In this document: positions 25,508 through 34,097 of the stretch, one piece after another | How the letters are laid out: each line of letters opens with the position of its first letter | How positions within the stretch are numbered: the first letter of the stretch is position 1 | From: an uncultured Clostridia bacterium | GTDB taxonomy: Bacteria > Bacillota > Clostridia > Christensenellales > Borkfalkiaceae | Length of the DNA: 64,000 bases | Reading direction: 5' to 3' | Assembly: GCA_944363645.1 (NCBI GenBank) | Contig: CALVUR010000001.1 | Coordinates: 310,001-374,000 of the forward strand | Translations under genes and position numbers: made by a program | The notes under the pieces: model-generated | Seen by the model: the letters and a program-made list of their open reading frames with translations, nothing else | What the model was told of the DNA's origin: nothing | The model's database searches: none

Positions 25508-26218
25508 TTATAGACTTAAAGTATCAATTTTATTAACGATTAAAACCCTTATTGCGATATCGTTAGTTGGTGCTGTGTTATATTTTACCGTTATATAACC
25601 ATCACCTTGCCCAGCCAAAAAGATACCGCTGTCGTAAAAGATTTTGTGGTTTGTTTGTGGTGCAATTAACACAAAACTATCTGCCGTTACGCCGTCAACC
25701 GTAAGCGACTGTGTGCCGTTTTGAAAGTTTATTGCCCCTAAAAGCACATCTTTAAATTGGAAAAAATTGTTTACATTTTGAATTTTATCGTTCATTATTT
25801 CAATTTTTTGTTGAAGGTCAATTTGCAATAGCCTTATTGCGCTTGGCAAAATTGTTTGACCATAACTGTCGACTTGAACGGAATCCAAAATTTCGATAGT
25901 GAAAACTTCGCTGTTTATGACGGTGGTGGTATCCACATTTTCAAAACATAACTGACATTTTGCCCGACCGCTTACACGGGTAAGAGCATCAGTTGTGGCG
26001 AAGTTTATGGTGATAAAATCTTGATCAAAAGTTACATCGCTTAGTAAAATTTTATCGGTACTTTCGTCTTGAAACCTAATTTTTAAGTAGGCTGTTAAGG
26101 TGGAAAGGTCCTTTCCGCTAAAAAACCTTTGCACCTTAAAAATGTAGTTAGGAAAGCCTGAATCTGACTGGTAAACGGGCTTTTCACTAACAAGCACGTG
26201 TCTTAAATCTTGACCCAT
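25508..26218 (-). CDS. Hypothetical protein resembling phage tail/baseplate proteins
   Basis: The 236-residue protein has no signal peptide. The N-terminal half (SGFPNYIFKVQRFFSGKDLSTLTAYLKIRF... SEVFTIEILDS) looks like the beta-rich N-terminal domain of BppU-type baseplate proteins. A short coiled segment follows (about 150-165, LQQKIEIMNDKIQNVNNFF), then a beta-rich C-terminus. No other phage gene is near, so it may be a domesticated or stranded gene. The assignment is tentative. It has its own terminator. The 279-bp gap to hup contains the hup promoter. Confidence 0.4.
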   Translation of the reverse strand: MGQDLRHVLVSEKPVYQSDSGFPNYIFKVQRFFSGKDLSTLTAYLKIRFQDESTDKILLSDVTFDQDFITINFATTDALTRVSGRAKCQLCFENVDTTTVINSEVFTIEILDSVQVDSYGQTILPSAIRLLQIDLQQKIEIMNDKIQNVNNFFQFKDVLLGAINFQNGTQSLTVDGVTADSFVLIAPQTNHKIFYDSGIFLAGQGDGYITVKYNTAPTNDIAIRVLIVNKIDTLSL

Positions 26219-26389
26219 ATATGCCCCTTGCCTTAAATAGTTTCCCTATAACGATTTTACCAAAGAGTTTTGAGTTGTCAATATCATTATGACATAAAAA
26301 AAGGAAAAATTTTTAGATTTTGTCATAAATTTTTGCAATTAGGAAAAACCGATATTTTGGACATTTTTTAACAAATATTACAAAAGATA

Positions 26390-26418
26390 TTGACATTACA
26401 AACCACATAATGTATAGT
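26390..26418 (+). promoter_or_regulatory. Promoter of hup
   Basis: Consensus -35 TTGACA (26390-26395) and -10 TATAGT (26413-26418) with 17-bp spacing. The leader is about 70 nt, with the strong ribosome-binding site TAGGAGG at 26485. A highly expressed gene is expected. Confidence 0.85.
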
Positions 26419-26497
26419 AGTATATATATGTTTAGCCAATAAAGTGTTATTTTATGTTTAGCTTATTTGGTAATTTAGTAGTTTTAGGAGGAAATAT

Positions 26498-26773
26498 ATG
26501 AACAAAACTCAACTTGTAAACATTGCGGCAAGAAAAGCAAAATTTACTCAACAGCAAATGGACGAAGCTTATAAGGCACTTTTGGATACACTTTGTGAAG
26601 CACTTCAAGACGGCGAAAAAGTTACTTTAGTTGGTTTTGGTACTTTTGAAGTAAAAGACGTACCCGAAAAAGAAGCACTTAACCCAGCAACTGGCGAAAA
26701 GGTTATTGTACCAGCAACAAAAAAACCAGTTTTAAAATTTGGTAAATATTTTAAGGATCTTATTAACGCTTAA
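26498..26773 (+). CDS. hup: DNA-binding protein HU
   Basis: HU compacts and bends chromosomal DNA. The 91-residue protein has the classic start MNKTQLV, the helical dimerisation core, GFGTFEV (about 47-53) and the arm region RNPATG-like motif LNPATGEKV (about 62-70, Arg replaced by Leu at the first position). It has a consensus promoter, a strong ribosome-binding site and a canonical terminator, so it is a monocistronic, highly expressed gene. Confidence 0.97.
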   Translation: MNKTQLVNIAARKAKFTQQQMDEAYKALLDTLCEALQDGEKVTLVGFGTFEVKDVPEKEALNPATGEKVIVPATKKPVLKFGKYFKDLINA

Positions 26774-26783
26774 TTTAATACTT

Positions 26784-26818
26784 AAAGCAAACAAACTTTG
26801 GTTTGTTTGCTTTTTTTG
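26784..26818 (+). terminator. Terminator of hup
   Basis: AAAGCAAACAAA pairs with TTTGTTTGCTTT, followed by Ts. Confidence 0.93.
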
Positions 26819-26868
26819 TTTGGTTTTTTATATTGAGTATTCCCCCTTTTTTTAACTAAATTTTGCAA

Positions 26869-26905
26869 AAAAAGTGGCGATAACGGGCTTATAGGCGGAC
26901 TTTTT
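26869..26905 (-). repeat. IPE copy 16, 3' of the glycosyltransferase gene
   Basis: Arms AAAAAGTGG and GCGGACTTTTT around CGATAACGGGCTTATAG; 17 bp from the minus-strand stop codon. Confidence 0.92.
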
Positions 26906-26921
26906 ACTTTTTATAAATTTT

Positions 26922-27977
26922 TTATTTTAGTTGCGGTAACTTATCGTTATGGATAACGGACGGGTGCTTTGGGCTTAACATTTTACATTTTTCATGATAA
27001 AATTTAGCACTTTTAAAATCCCCTAAATTAAAATAAATTACGGTAAGCATTAAGTACGGATAAAGATTTTTATAGAGTGGGCGTTCAAAATTATATGAAA
27101 CTGATGGGGTGGTCGTGGCAAAATTAAAATACGCAATAGCCATTTCATATTGCTTTAACAAAAACATTACTTCGCCCACCTTATAAAGAAGTTCTGGATA
27201 AGGTCTATATTTTTTTAAGGCATCAAAAATAACCTTTTTTGCCAAATTTAAGTTGTTGGTTTTTATATAGCAATCGGTAAGAAGAATGTGGGCTTCTGCC
27301 AAATCACCGATAAAGCCGTCCATTTTTATAAACCGCTTAAATTGTGTTTTGGCACGAGTAAAATAATTGTTGTAATAAAGTTCACGACCAAAATAATAGT
27401 TATCACGTGGGGTAAAATTTACCCCACTTTTTTGCATGTTAAAATATATTTTTAAGTTGCGTTTTGGCTCAGTTTTAACTTGCTTTTTATGCTCTATTAA
27501 AATATCTAAATATTCCACCCGACCACTTAAATTTATTGCCTCGTGTACAGCGCCAACAAAGCGGAATTTCTTGCTTGTTTTAAGCAATCGCTCTCGGTAA
27601 AAAATCAAGTTGGAAGCCCCTGTTTCATCCTTGCCGCAATCATATAAAAACATATAAATGTCTGCGTATAGGTCGGTTTTTAGCAGTTTTTTAATTTTTT
27701 CAACATTAGAAAAATCAATGTAATCATCGGCATCAAGCCACAAAATATAATCTTTAGTTGCCTTATCTAAAGCGAAGTTTCTCGCCTTAGAAAAATCGTT
27801 TACCCAAGTAAAATCGTAAACATTTTTAGTGTACCTTTTTGCAATATTTTTGGTATTGTCTACTGAGCCTGTATCGACAATTATAATTTCATCACAAAAG
27901 GTGCTTGCAATACTTAAAATTCTATCCAACGATTTTTGCTCGTTTTTAACAATCATACATAAACTTAATGTGGTCAT
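26922..27977 (-). CDS. Family 2 glycosyltransferase with TPR repeats
   Basis: The 351-residue protein starts with a GT2 catalytic domain: LSLCMIVKNEQKSLDRIL, IIVDTGSVDNTKNIA and the nucleotide-sugar metal site LWLDADDYIDF (Asp-Ala-Asp about residues 77-79). The C-terminal half has tetratricopeptide-like helical repeats (about 195-330). Such proteins are common next to spore-surface collagen-like genes, and a collagen-like gene is directly divergent here. Glycosylation of its Thr residues is a plausible but unproven role. Confidence 0.85.
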   Translation of the reverse strand: MTTLSLCMIVKNEQKSLDRILSIASTFCDEIIIVDTGSVDNTKNIAKRYTKNVYDFTWVNDFSKARNFALDKATKDYILWLDADDYIDFSNVEKIKKLLKTDLYADIYMFLYDCGKDETGASNLIFYRERLLKTSKKFRFVGAVHEAINLSGRVEYLDILIEHKKQVKTEPKRNLKIYFNMQKSGVNFTPRDNYYFGRELYYNNYFTRAKTQFKRFIKMDGFIGDLAEAHILLTDCYIKTNNLNLAKKVIFDALKKYRPYPELLYKVGEVMFLLKQYEMAIAYFNFATTTPSVSYNFERPLYKNLYPYLMLTVIYFNLGDFKSAKFYHEKCKMLSPKHPSVIHNDKLPQLK

Positions 27978-28092
27978 ATTACATTTTATTTTGTAACTTG
28001 CCTTTTTGTCACCTTTAACTTATATTGACATATTTACATATAATGAATTGAGCAAATTTTTTTGCTTACTGTCTTATTTTTAAGGAGATTTT

Positions 28093-28860
28093 ATGTTTGA
28101 TTTAGACAAATTATTTTGTTGTAACAATACACCGCAAAATTGCCAAAATTACCCTAACACACCAACCCAAAACTGCCCTTATTACCCATGTTATCAAACA
28201 CGAATTGTTTTAGTTGGTCCTACCGGCCCGACAGGACCACGTGGTTACACAGGTCTGCCCGGTGCGACGGGTGCAACGGGTGCTACAGGTGCTACAGGTG
28301 CAACGGGTGCAACGGGTGCAACAGGTGCAACGGGTGCAACAGGTGCGACAGGTGCGACAGGTGCAACGGGTGCAACAGGTGCGACGGGTGCGACAGGTGC
28401 GACGGGTGCGACGGGTGGAGCAGGAGCGATTGCCAACCAAACAGCAGTTGTAACATCTACCCCACAGCAAAGTAGCACGATAGAGCCGGGCGCAACGCTT
28501 GCGGTAAACACCAAGTTAGCAGACCCAAGCAACTTGATAACCTTAAACGGTGATGGCACATTTGGTTTGAATGAGCCGGGTACGTATGTGATTATTTTTA
28601 CTGTAACAAACGCAAACGAAGCGAGGGCATTGGGCAAAGTAAACTTAACCGACCAGACAGGTGCTGTTTATGGCGGAATAAATTCTACCGACACTTCCAC
28701 CACGCCAGCGAGCGGTTTTATTGTTTTGACGACAACAAATCAAGGCACGAGTTATAAACTTGTAAATGCTGATGTAAGCCCACAAATCATTGGCAATTTA
28801 AAAACCGGCGATTTATCGCAACCAGCCGTTCAAGTAACCGTGTTTAAAATAACAAACTGA
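28093..28860 (+). CDS. Collagen-like (BclA-type) surface glycoprotein
   Basis: The 255-residue protein has a Cys-rich N-terminal part (residues 1-38), a collagen-like G-X-Y region with [10 protein letters not shown] followed by 17 consecutive Gly-Ala-Thr triplets, and a C-terminal globular domain of about 140 residues of the BclA/C1q-like type. In Bacillus such proteins form the hairy nap of the exosporium, with O-linked sugars on the Thr residues. There is no secretion signal, which fits mother-cell expression. Start ATG has AAGGAG 9 bp upstream. The divergent glycosyltransferase may modify it. Confidence 0.88.
   Translation: MFDLDKLFCCNNTPQNCQNYPNTPTQNCPYYPCYQTRIVLVGPTGPTGPRGYTGLPGATGATGATGATGATGATGATGATGATGATGATGATGATGATGATGATGATGGAGAIANQTAVVTSTPQQSSTIEPGATLAVNTKLADPSNLITLNGDGTFGLNEPGTYVIIFTVTNANEARALGKVNLTDQTGAVYGGINSTDTSTTPASGFIVLTTTNQGTSYKLVNADVSPQIIGNLKTGDLSQPAVQVTVFKITN
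28261..28413 (+). repeat. 17 tandem 9-bp Gly-Ala-Thr repeats
   Basis: Each unit is GGT-GC(A/G/T)-AC(A/G). The DNA copies are nearly identical, so slippage in 9-bp steps would change the collagen stalk length without a frameshift. Confidence 0.95.
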
Positions 28861-28889
28861 CATATGGTAAAATGACCATACAATAAATT

Positions 28890-28918
28890 AAAGGGGTGCT
28901 TATTTTGCGCCCCTTTTT
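28890..28918 (+). terminator. Terminator of the collagen-like gene
   Basis: AAGGGGTGC pairs with GCGCCCCTT (one G-U pair), followed by Ts. A smaller hairpin (TATGGT/ACCATA) lies at 28863-28880. Confidence 0.85.
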
Positions 28919-28952
28919 CAAATTTTTGGTTTTTAAAATTGTCTTTACAACC

Positions 28953-30143
28953 TTAACTATACTTTTCGTAAAAGGATTTTAGCCGTTTAATCGACCTATA
29001 GGCGGACTTTTGCTGTGTAAAGCCCGTAAGACGGATATAATTTTCACCGCCAAAATTAAAGCCAGAGCCGGGCGTTACCACGATGCCATAATCGTTAAGT
29101 AAAATGTCAAAAGTATCAAACGAATTTAAACCTTTTGGACAACTTGCGAAGATATATGGCGAGTTTACACCGCCGGTATAATAGACGCCAAGCCCCTTTA
29201 AAGCCCTTGCTATGATTTGTGCGTTTTGTAAATAGTAATTTGTATTTTTAAAAATTTCTTTCTCGCCTTCTTCGCTTATCGCCATTGCACCGGCAAGTTG
29301 GTTTGCAAACGAAACGCCGTTTGCTTGAATGCTTTTAAGCCTTTTAAAAGTGTTTAGAACGCTTACACCCTTTAACATAAACTGCTTTTTAATTGCTGTA
29401 AAGCCAAGCCTTAAATTTGTAAAATTTGCGCCTTTTGATAAAGAGCAGATTTCGATTGCAACATTTTCAGCCCCTTTGATTTGGAAAATGGACTTTGGGT
29501 AATTGCCCCTTACATAGTCGACGTAAGCGCCATCAAACACAATGACCGATTGAGTTTTTATTGCGTAGTCCACCCATTTTTTTAAGTCGTCAAAAGTGTA
29601 AGTTGCGCCCGTTGGGTTGTCGGGTGAACATATGTAGATAAGTAAAGATTTACCCTTTAAGTCATCATCAATCTCATCGGGAAGGGGTAAAAAATTGTTT
29701 TCCCTATTTGCGCTTATAAACCGCACTTCATTTGCAAAAGCCAAGTTTTGATCTAAATATGCAGGATACGAAGGGTTGTGAATTAGCGCAGTAACGCCTT
29801 TAAATAATGGCATCATCAAAAATAAATCGGTTTTTGCGCCGTCATTAACGGTGATTTCTTCACCTTCCATTTTTACACCAAGACGGCTATATCTATCCAC
29901 CACGCTATCTATAAAAAAGTCGTAACCAAAGTCAGGCGGATAGCCTTTATAAGTTTTTACATTACCTTGCCCTTTTGCGCCTTGCCGATAACCAAAATAT
30001 GCCGAACGGAAAAGTGGACGAACGGTATCACCAACGCCCAAGTTGATAATATCATTTCGCCTGCAATTTTTACGGCGGTTTTCAATTTCAACAAAAAGAT
30101 AATTTTTATTAAGATTTTTAAATGAGTTGTTTAATTCAATCAA
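28953..30143 (-). CDS. dapL: LL-diaminopimelate aminotransferase
   Basis: DapL makes LL-diaminopimelate from tetrahydrodipicolinate in one step. It is a PLP-dependent aspartate aminotransferase-fold enzyme with NLGVGD near the N-terminus, SPDNPTGA, DGAY and the PLP lysine in SLSKGANFTNLRLGF. I place the start at a TTG (30143) overlapping the dapF stop, with AAGGGGGA 9 bp upstream. This gives MIELNNSFKNLNKNYLFVEI, which fits the family; an ATG at 30230 would add 29 non-homologous residues. Length is then 396. An IPE copy is read in frame near the C-terminus (QQKSAYRSIKRLKSF). It is co-transcribed with dapA and dapF. Confidence 0.9.
   Translation of the reverse strand: MIELNNSFKNLNKNYLFVEIENRRKNCRRNDIINLGVGDTVRPLFRSAYFGYRQGAKGQGNVKTYKGYPPDFGYDFFIDSVVDRYSRLGVKMEGEEITVNDGAKTDLFLMMPLFKGVTALIHNPSYPAYLDQNLAFANEVRFISANRENNFLPLPDEIDDDLKGKSLLIYICSPDNPTGATYTFDDLKKWVDYAIKTQSVIVFDGAYVDYVRGNYPKSIFQIKGAENVAIEICSLSKGANFTNLRLGFTAIKKQFMLKGVSVLNTFKRLKSIQANGVSFANQLAGAMAISEEGEKEIFKNTNYYLQNAQIIARALKGLGVYYTGGVNSPYIFASCPKGLNSFDTFDILLNDYGIVVTPGSGFNFGGENYIRLTGFTQQKSAYRSIKRLKSFYEKYS
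28977..29011 (-). repeat. IPE copy 17, inside dapL
   Basis: Core TTAATCGACCTATAG with arm GCGGACTTTT; encodes about residues 378-389 of DapL. Confidence 0.82.
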
Positions 30144-30948
30144 AATCGACTTCCCCCTTAAAAACAAAATCAACTTTTTGCGACAGATAAACATTTTTAT
30201 CATCACAAAAGACAAAAGCCTTACCACCACTAAAATTTAAAAGGGCTTGATTTGCGATATAGCCCATTTTATTTAAAAAGCAAAATGTTGCAACTGCGCC
30301 GGTACCGCAACATAAAGTTTCGCCACAACCACGCTCGTAAACCTTTACAAAAATTTGACCTTTTTCATCAATATGGCAAAATTCCACGTTTATACCGTCA
30401 AAAATGTGGTCAGTTTTTGTCAAAAGTGGGGCTATAAGCCCGTTATCGAGTGTTTTTTGTAGTATAACAAGGTGAAGATTGCCAACATCGATAAACGTAT
30501 GACATATGCCCATGTCGACATATTTACACTTATTTTTGTTGTAAATTTGATGGGCTTTATAAGGGCAGATTTTTGGCATATCCATTTGGGCAATAACATA
30601 ATCTTTACCCCTTTTGACATCCAAAAAAACACGTTTAAAACCGCTGTCGGTGTTTATATTGATACTGTTTTTGCCGTATTTATTTAATAGATACCAACCA
30701 ACCGAACAAAGAGCGTTGCCACACATTTTGGCAAGCGTTCCGTCCCTATTATAAATGGTCATTTTATAATCGTCATTTTCTTTATCAATAAGGACTAAAC
30801 CGTCCGCCCCGATAGAAAAGTGGTTTTGCGAAAGCCTTTTTGCAATAGATGGCGCGTTTTTTTTGACAAAGTTTGGACAATTATTGTTTAAATCTAAATA
30901 AATATAATCATTACCGCAAACGTGAGTTTTGAAAAAATTTAACTTCAT
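30136..30948 (-). CDS. dapF: Diaminopimelate epimerase
   Basis: DapF converts LL- to meso-diaminopimelate, the precursor of lysine and of the peptidoglycan cross-link. The 270-residue protein has both catalytic cysteines: MCGNALCSVG (first Cys about residue 75) and GETLCCGTGAVA (second about 214). The N-terminus (MKLNFFKTHVCGNDYIYLD) is typical. Start overlaps the dapA stop (ATGA type). An IPE copy is read in frame at about residues 164-176 (LDNGLIAPLLTK), replacing a variable helix before the conserved NVEF. Confidence 0.95.
   Translation of the reverse strand: MKLNFFKTHVCGNDYIYLDLNNNCPNFVKKNAPSIAKRLSQNHFSIGADGLVLIDKENDDYKMTIYNRDGTLAKMCGNALCSVGWYLLNKYGKNSININTDSGFKRVFLDVKRGKDYVIAQMDMPKICPYKAHQIYNKNKCKYVDMGICHTFIDVGNLHLVILQKTLDNGLIAPLLTKTDHIFDGINVEFCHIDEKGQIFVKVYERGCGETLCCGTGAVATFCFLNKMGYIANQALLNFSGGKAFVFCDDKNVYLSQKVDFVFKGEVDFD
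30422..30456 (+). repeat. IPE copy 18, inside dapF
   Basis: AAAAGTGGGG, core CTATAAGCCCGTTATCG, degenerate right arm GTGTTTTTT. Read as DNGLIAPLL. Confidence 0.9.
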
Positions 30949-31835
30949 AAAATTATATCGCCTTTTAATTTTTGTAGTTCGTAATCGATATTTTTATCGC
31001 TGTTTAACTTAAAAAGTGGGGCTATAAGTCGATTATCGCACAATTTTGCCTTTGACATTGCGTATTTTATAGGTATTGGATTTACTGCTTTAAACATTAA
31101 ATTTATAAGGTTTTGATAGCGGATAAGCATTTGTTTTGCGCCCTTTATATCACCACTATTTATAAAATCAACTATTTTGCACATTTTGTCTGGCAAAAGG
31201 TTGCTTATAACAGATATAATGCCTTTACCGCCAGACATAATAAAGGGCAAAAAACTTTGGTCGTCGCCTGAATATATGGGCATATCATCACATAATAAAA
31301 GCAAATCATTTAGGTGTTTTAAACTGTCATTACACTCTTTTATGCCGTAAAGGTGGGGGTGTGTCATCAGTTTTTGGTATGTATCAATCTCTATATTCAC
31401 CCCTGTACGTGATGGCACGTTGTAGATAATAAAGGGCAAATTTACACTATCGAAAATTTCAAAGTAATGTTTTATAAGTCCATCTTGAGTGGTTTTGTTA
31501 TAGTAAGGCGTAACCAATAATGAAGCGTTTGCGCCCACGCTTTTTGCAAACTTGCTCATTAAAACTGCGTGCTTTGTACTGTTTGAGCCTGTGCCAGCAA
31601 TAACGGGAATTTTGCCCTTTACCATATTTACACTAAATTCAATAATCTTTTTATGCTGATAATCGGTAAGTGTTGGGGCTTCGCCCGTTGTACCGCACAC
31701 TAACACTCCGTTTATGCCAAGTTTTATTTGCCGTAAAAGTAAATATTTAAGTTTTTCATAATCTACACCTAAATTATTTAGCGGTGTAATAAGTGCCGTA
31801 CACACGCCCGTAAAAATAGGCTTTTTCATACCCAT
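30945..31835 (-). CDS. dapA: 4-hydroxy-tetrahydrodipicolinate synthase
   Basis: DapA condenses pyruvate with aspartate semialdehyde. The 296-residue TIM-barrel protein has CGTTGEAP (about 43-50), the catalytic Tyr in FIIYNVPSRTG and the Schiff-base Lys in GIKECND. The start at ATG 31835 (MGMKKPIFTG) follows AAAGGAAA at good spacing. An IPE copy is in frame near the C-terminus (CDNRLIAPLFKL, about 263-275), where family members have an Arg-Leu-Pro-Leu segment. It is first in the dapA-dapF-dapL operon. The partner dapB is not in the window. Confidence 0.95.
   Translation of the reverse strand: MGMKKPIFTGVCTALITPLNNLGVDYEKLKYLLLRQIKLGINGVLVCGTTGEAPTLTDYQHKKIIEFSVNMVKGKIPVIAGTGSNSTKHAVLMSKFAKSVGANASLLVTPYYNKTTQDGLIKHYFEIFDSVNLPFIIYNVPSRTGVNIEIDTYQKLMTHPHLYGIKECNDSLKHLNDLLLLCDDMPIYSGDDQSFLPFIMSGGKGIISVISNLLPDKMCKIVDFINSGDIKGAKQMLIRYQNLINLMFKAVNPIPIKYAMSKAKLCDNRLIAPLFKLNSDKNIDYELQKLKGDIIL
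31011..31047 (+). repeat. IPE copy 19, inside dapA
   Basis: AAAAAGTGGGG, core CTATAAGTCGATTATCG. Read as DNRLIAPLF. Confidence 0.88.
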
Positions 31836-31940
31836 TAAATTTCCTTTTAAACTCATTAAAATATTCTTATATATTATATTTTCGTCCCCTTTTAAACTTT
31901 ACTAATTTAAAATTTATCTTTTAAAAATTAAAATAAAGCA

Positions 31941-31997
31941 TAAAAAAATAACCCGTATATACCGCCAAATTTTTAGCGAATATATATGGGTTATTTA
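31941..31997 (-). terminator. Terminator after the ABC exporter operon
   Basis: Minus strand: AAATAACCCATATATA pairs with TATATACGGGTTATTT around 19 bases, then a T-run. It follows IPE copy 20. Confidence 0.8.
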
Positions 31998-31998
31998 T

Positions 31999-32038
31999 AA
32001 AAAAGTCGGGCTATAGGTCGATTATCGACATATTTTTT
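31999..32038 (+). repeat. IPE copy 20, 3' of the ABC exporter operon
   Basis: AAAAAAGTCGGG, alternative core CTATAGGTCGATTATCG, right arm ACATATTTTTT. It touches the ABC stop codon. Confidence 0.88.
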
Positions 32039-34097
32039 ATTCTAAAGTACTGCCGGTATATAACGAATAGTACATGCCCTTATGTGCCATAAGTTCGTCA
32101 TGGTTGCCTTGTTCAACAATCTTACCGCCGTCCATAACCATAATGTTATCGGCGTTTTTAACGGTTGAAAGTCTGTGTGCGATAACGAAAACCGTCCTAC
32201 CTTTCATCAAGTTATCCATACCGTCTTGAACGATTTTTTCAGTACGGGTATCGATACTGGAAGTTGCCTCGTCCAAAATCATAGCGGGCGGATCGGCAAC
32301 TGCTACACGTGCGATTGATAAAAGTTGGCGTTGACCTTGTGAAAGGTTTGAGCCGTCAAGTGTAAGCACGGTGTTATAGCCTTCTGGCAAACGCTTGATA
32401 AAGTCGTCAGCGTGAACAAGTTTTGCGGCAGCGTAAACTTGTTCATCGGTGGCTTCTGGGTTGCCGTAACGGATATTTTCCATAACGGTGTCAGTGAAAA
32501 GGTTTATTTCTTGAAGCACAACGCCAAGTGAACGGCGCAAATCTTCCTTTTTAATCTTATTGATATTGATGCCGTCATATCTAATTTTGCCGTCGTCGAT
32601 GTCATAGAAGCGGTTGATAAGGTTTGAGATTGTTGTCTTGCCTGCGCCCGTTTTACCGATGAGCGCAACCTTTGTACCAGGTTTTGCATCGACAGTGATG
32701 TCAAACAATACTTGTTTTTCGCCGTCGTAAGAAAAGTCAACATTCTTTAAAAGTACATGACCTTCAAGTTTGGTGTAACTTAATGTGCCGTCGCCGTGGG
32801 GGTGTTTCCATGCGTAGAACCAATCACCCACTTTGCCTTCAACGATTTCGCCCTTTTCGTTATAGTGGGCTTTAACCAAAGTTACGTAGCCTTCGTCAGT
32901 TTCTGGCTCGGTGTCAAGAAGATCGAAAATTCTGCCAGCACCTGCTAATGCCATAACAACTGCGTTAAACTGTTGCGAAACCATATTGATAGGTCTTGTA
33001 AACGACCTTGACAAAAGTAAGAATGCCGAGATAACTGCGATACTTGCCGCACTGTAACTTACCGTTGTGTCGTTTACGGTGAGCAAGTTATAGTTTGCCA
33101 AAACTGCGCCGACAACTGCGATCAATACATACTGAACATAAGTTAAGTTTGCCATGATTGGCATGAAGATGTTGGCGTACTTGTTGGCCTTTGTAGAGTT
33201 TTCGTTAAGTTCTTCATTTATGACATTAAAATTTGCTTGGTTTTCGTTTTCGTGGCAGAAAACCTTTACCACCTTTTGACCACTCATCATTTCTTCAATA
33301 TAGCCGTTGAGTTTGCCGATTGAGTACTGACGCTTGATAAAGAAGTGCGCTGATTTTGCGCCAAGACCTTTTATTACGAAGAACATTAAAAATACTGTGA
33401 TTAAAACGACGAGTGTAAGTTGCCAACTTTTTAGTATCATTTCAATCAGGCACACCGTGATTGTAACAAGGGACGAAATGATGTTTGGGATACTGTTTGA
33501 AATTAGATCCTGCATGGTGTCAACGTCGTTTGTAAAACGGCTCATGGTTTCGCCGAAGGTGTGCGTGTCAAAATACCTTACCGGGAAGTATTGCATTTTG
33601 GAAAACATGGTATCCCTAAAATCACGAATGGTGCGCTGTGCAAGTTCGATATACAACATATTTTGTAAGTACGATGCCACAACGCCTATAACGAAAATTA
33701 TTACCATTGTGGTGATTACACGCAAAATTCCGCTGTAACTTACTGCCTCGCTAAGCCCCATTTTTACGCTTTCAAGTTGAATGTTGATTTCGATAAGCAA
33801 ATCTTCAATCATTGCCATGCTTTGAACGGAAGCGTAACTTGATAATACAATACATAAAATCGAGGCGATGAAGATAAGTGTATTTTTGCCGGTAAGCATA
33901 AATTTAAAAATTCTGCCGAGCGTTTTAAAAGGCGCTTTTTTAACTCTGTCTTCGCCCTTATACATTTTTTTGTTTTTGCTTTCCTTATTTTCGCCACCAT
34001 TTTGTGCCAAATCTTGGCTGTTTTCAACCACGTATTGGGGGTTATTTAAATTTTCCGTGTTAGCGGTATTAGGTTTTTTCTTATTGATTTTCGCCAT
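32037..34097 (-). CDS. ABC multidrug exporter half-transporter (catalytically complete subunit)
   Basis: The protein has six transmembrane helices (about residues 70-390) and a nucleotide-binding domain. Walker A is GKTGAGKTT, the signature is LSQGQ (degenerate for LSGGQ), Walker B is MILDEATSS with the catalytic Glu, and the switch is IAHRLS with His. It is the larger, BmrD/LmrD-like partner of the gene at 34081. I place the start at ATG 34097 (MAKINKKKPN) because GGAGGTGAT lies just upstream. An ATG at 34136 is less likely. It overlaps its partner by 17 bp. The pair probably exports drugs or lipids. Confidence 0.92.
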   Translation of the reverse strand: MAKINKKKPNTANTENLNNPQYVVENSQDLAQNGGENKESKNKKMYKGEDRVKKAPFKTLGRIFKFMLTGKNTLIFIASILCIVLSSYASVQSMAMIEDLLIEINIQLESVKMGLSEAVSYSGILRVITTMVIIFVIGVVASYLQNMLYIELAQRTIRDFRDTMFSKMQYFPVRYFDTHTFGETMSRFTNDVDTMQDLISNSIPNIISSLVTITVCLIEMILKSWQLTLVVLITVFLMFFVIKGLGAKSAHFFIKRQYSIGKLNGYIEEMMSGQKVVKVFCHENENQANFNVINEELNENSTKANKYANIFMPIMANLTYVQYVLIAVVGAVLANYNLLTVNDTTVSYSAASIAVISAFLLLSRSFTRPINMVSQQFNAVVMALAGAGRIFDLLDTEPETDEGYVTLVKAHYNEKGEIVEGKVGDWFYAWKHPHGDGTLSYTKLEGHVLLKNVDFSYDGEKQVLFDITVDAKPGTKVALIGKTGAGKTTISNLINRFYDIDDGKIRYDGININKIKKEDLRRSLGVVLQEINLFTDTVMENIRYGNPEATDEQVYAAAKLVHADDFIKRLPEGYNTVLTLDGSNLSQGQRQLLSIARVAVADPPAMILDEATSSIDTRTEKIVQDGMDNLMKGRTVFVIAHRLSTVKNADNIMVMDGGKIVEQGNHDELMAHKGMYYSLYTGSTLE

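Noticed and set aside
28210..28637. Several long frames on both strands over the collagen-like gene
   Set aside because: They are shadows of the 9-bp repeat, which leaves all frames open; only the plus-strand 28093-28860 frame has a good ribosome-binding site and sensible protein.
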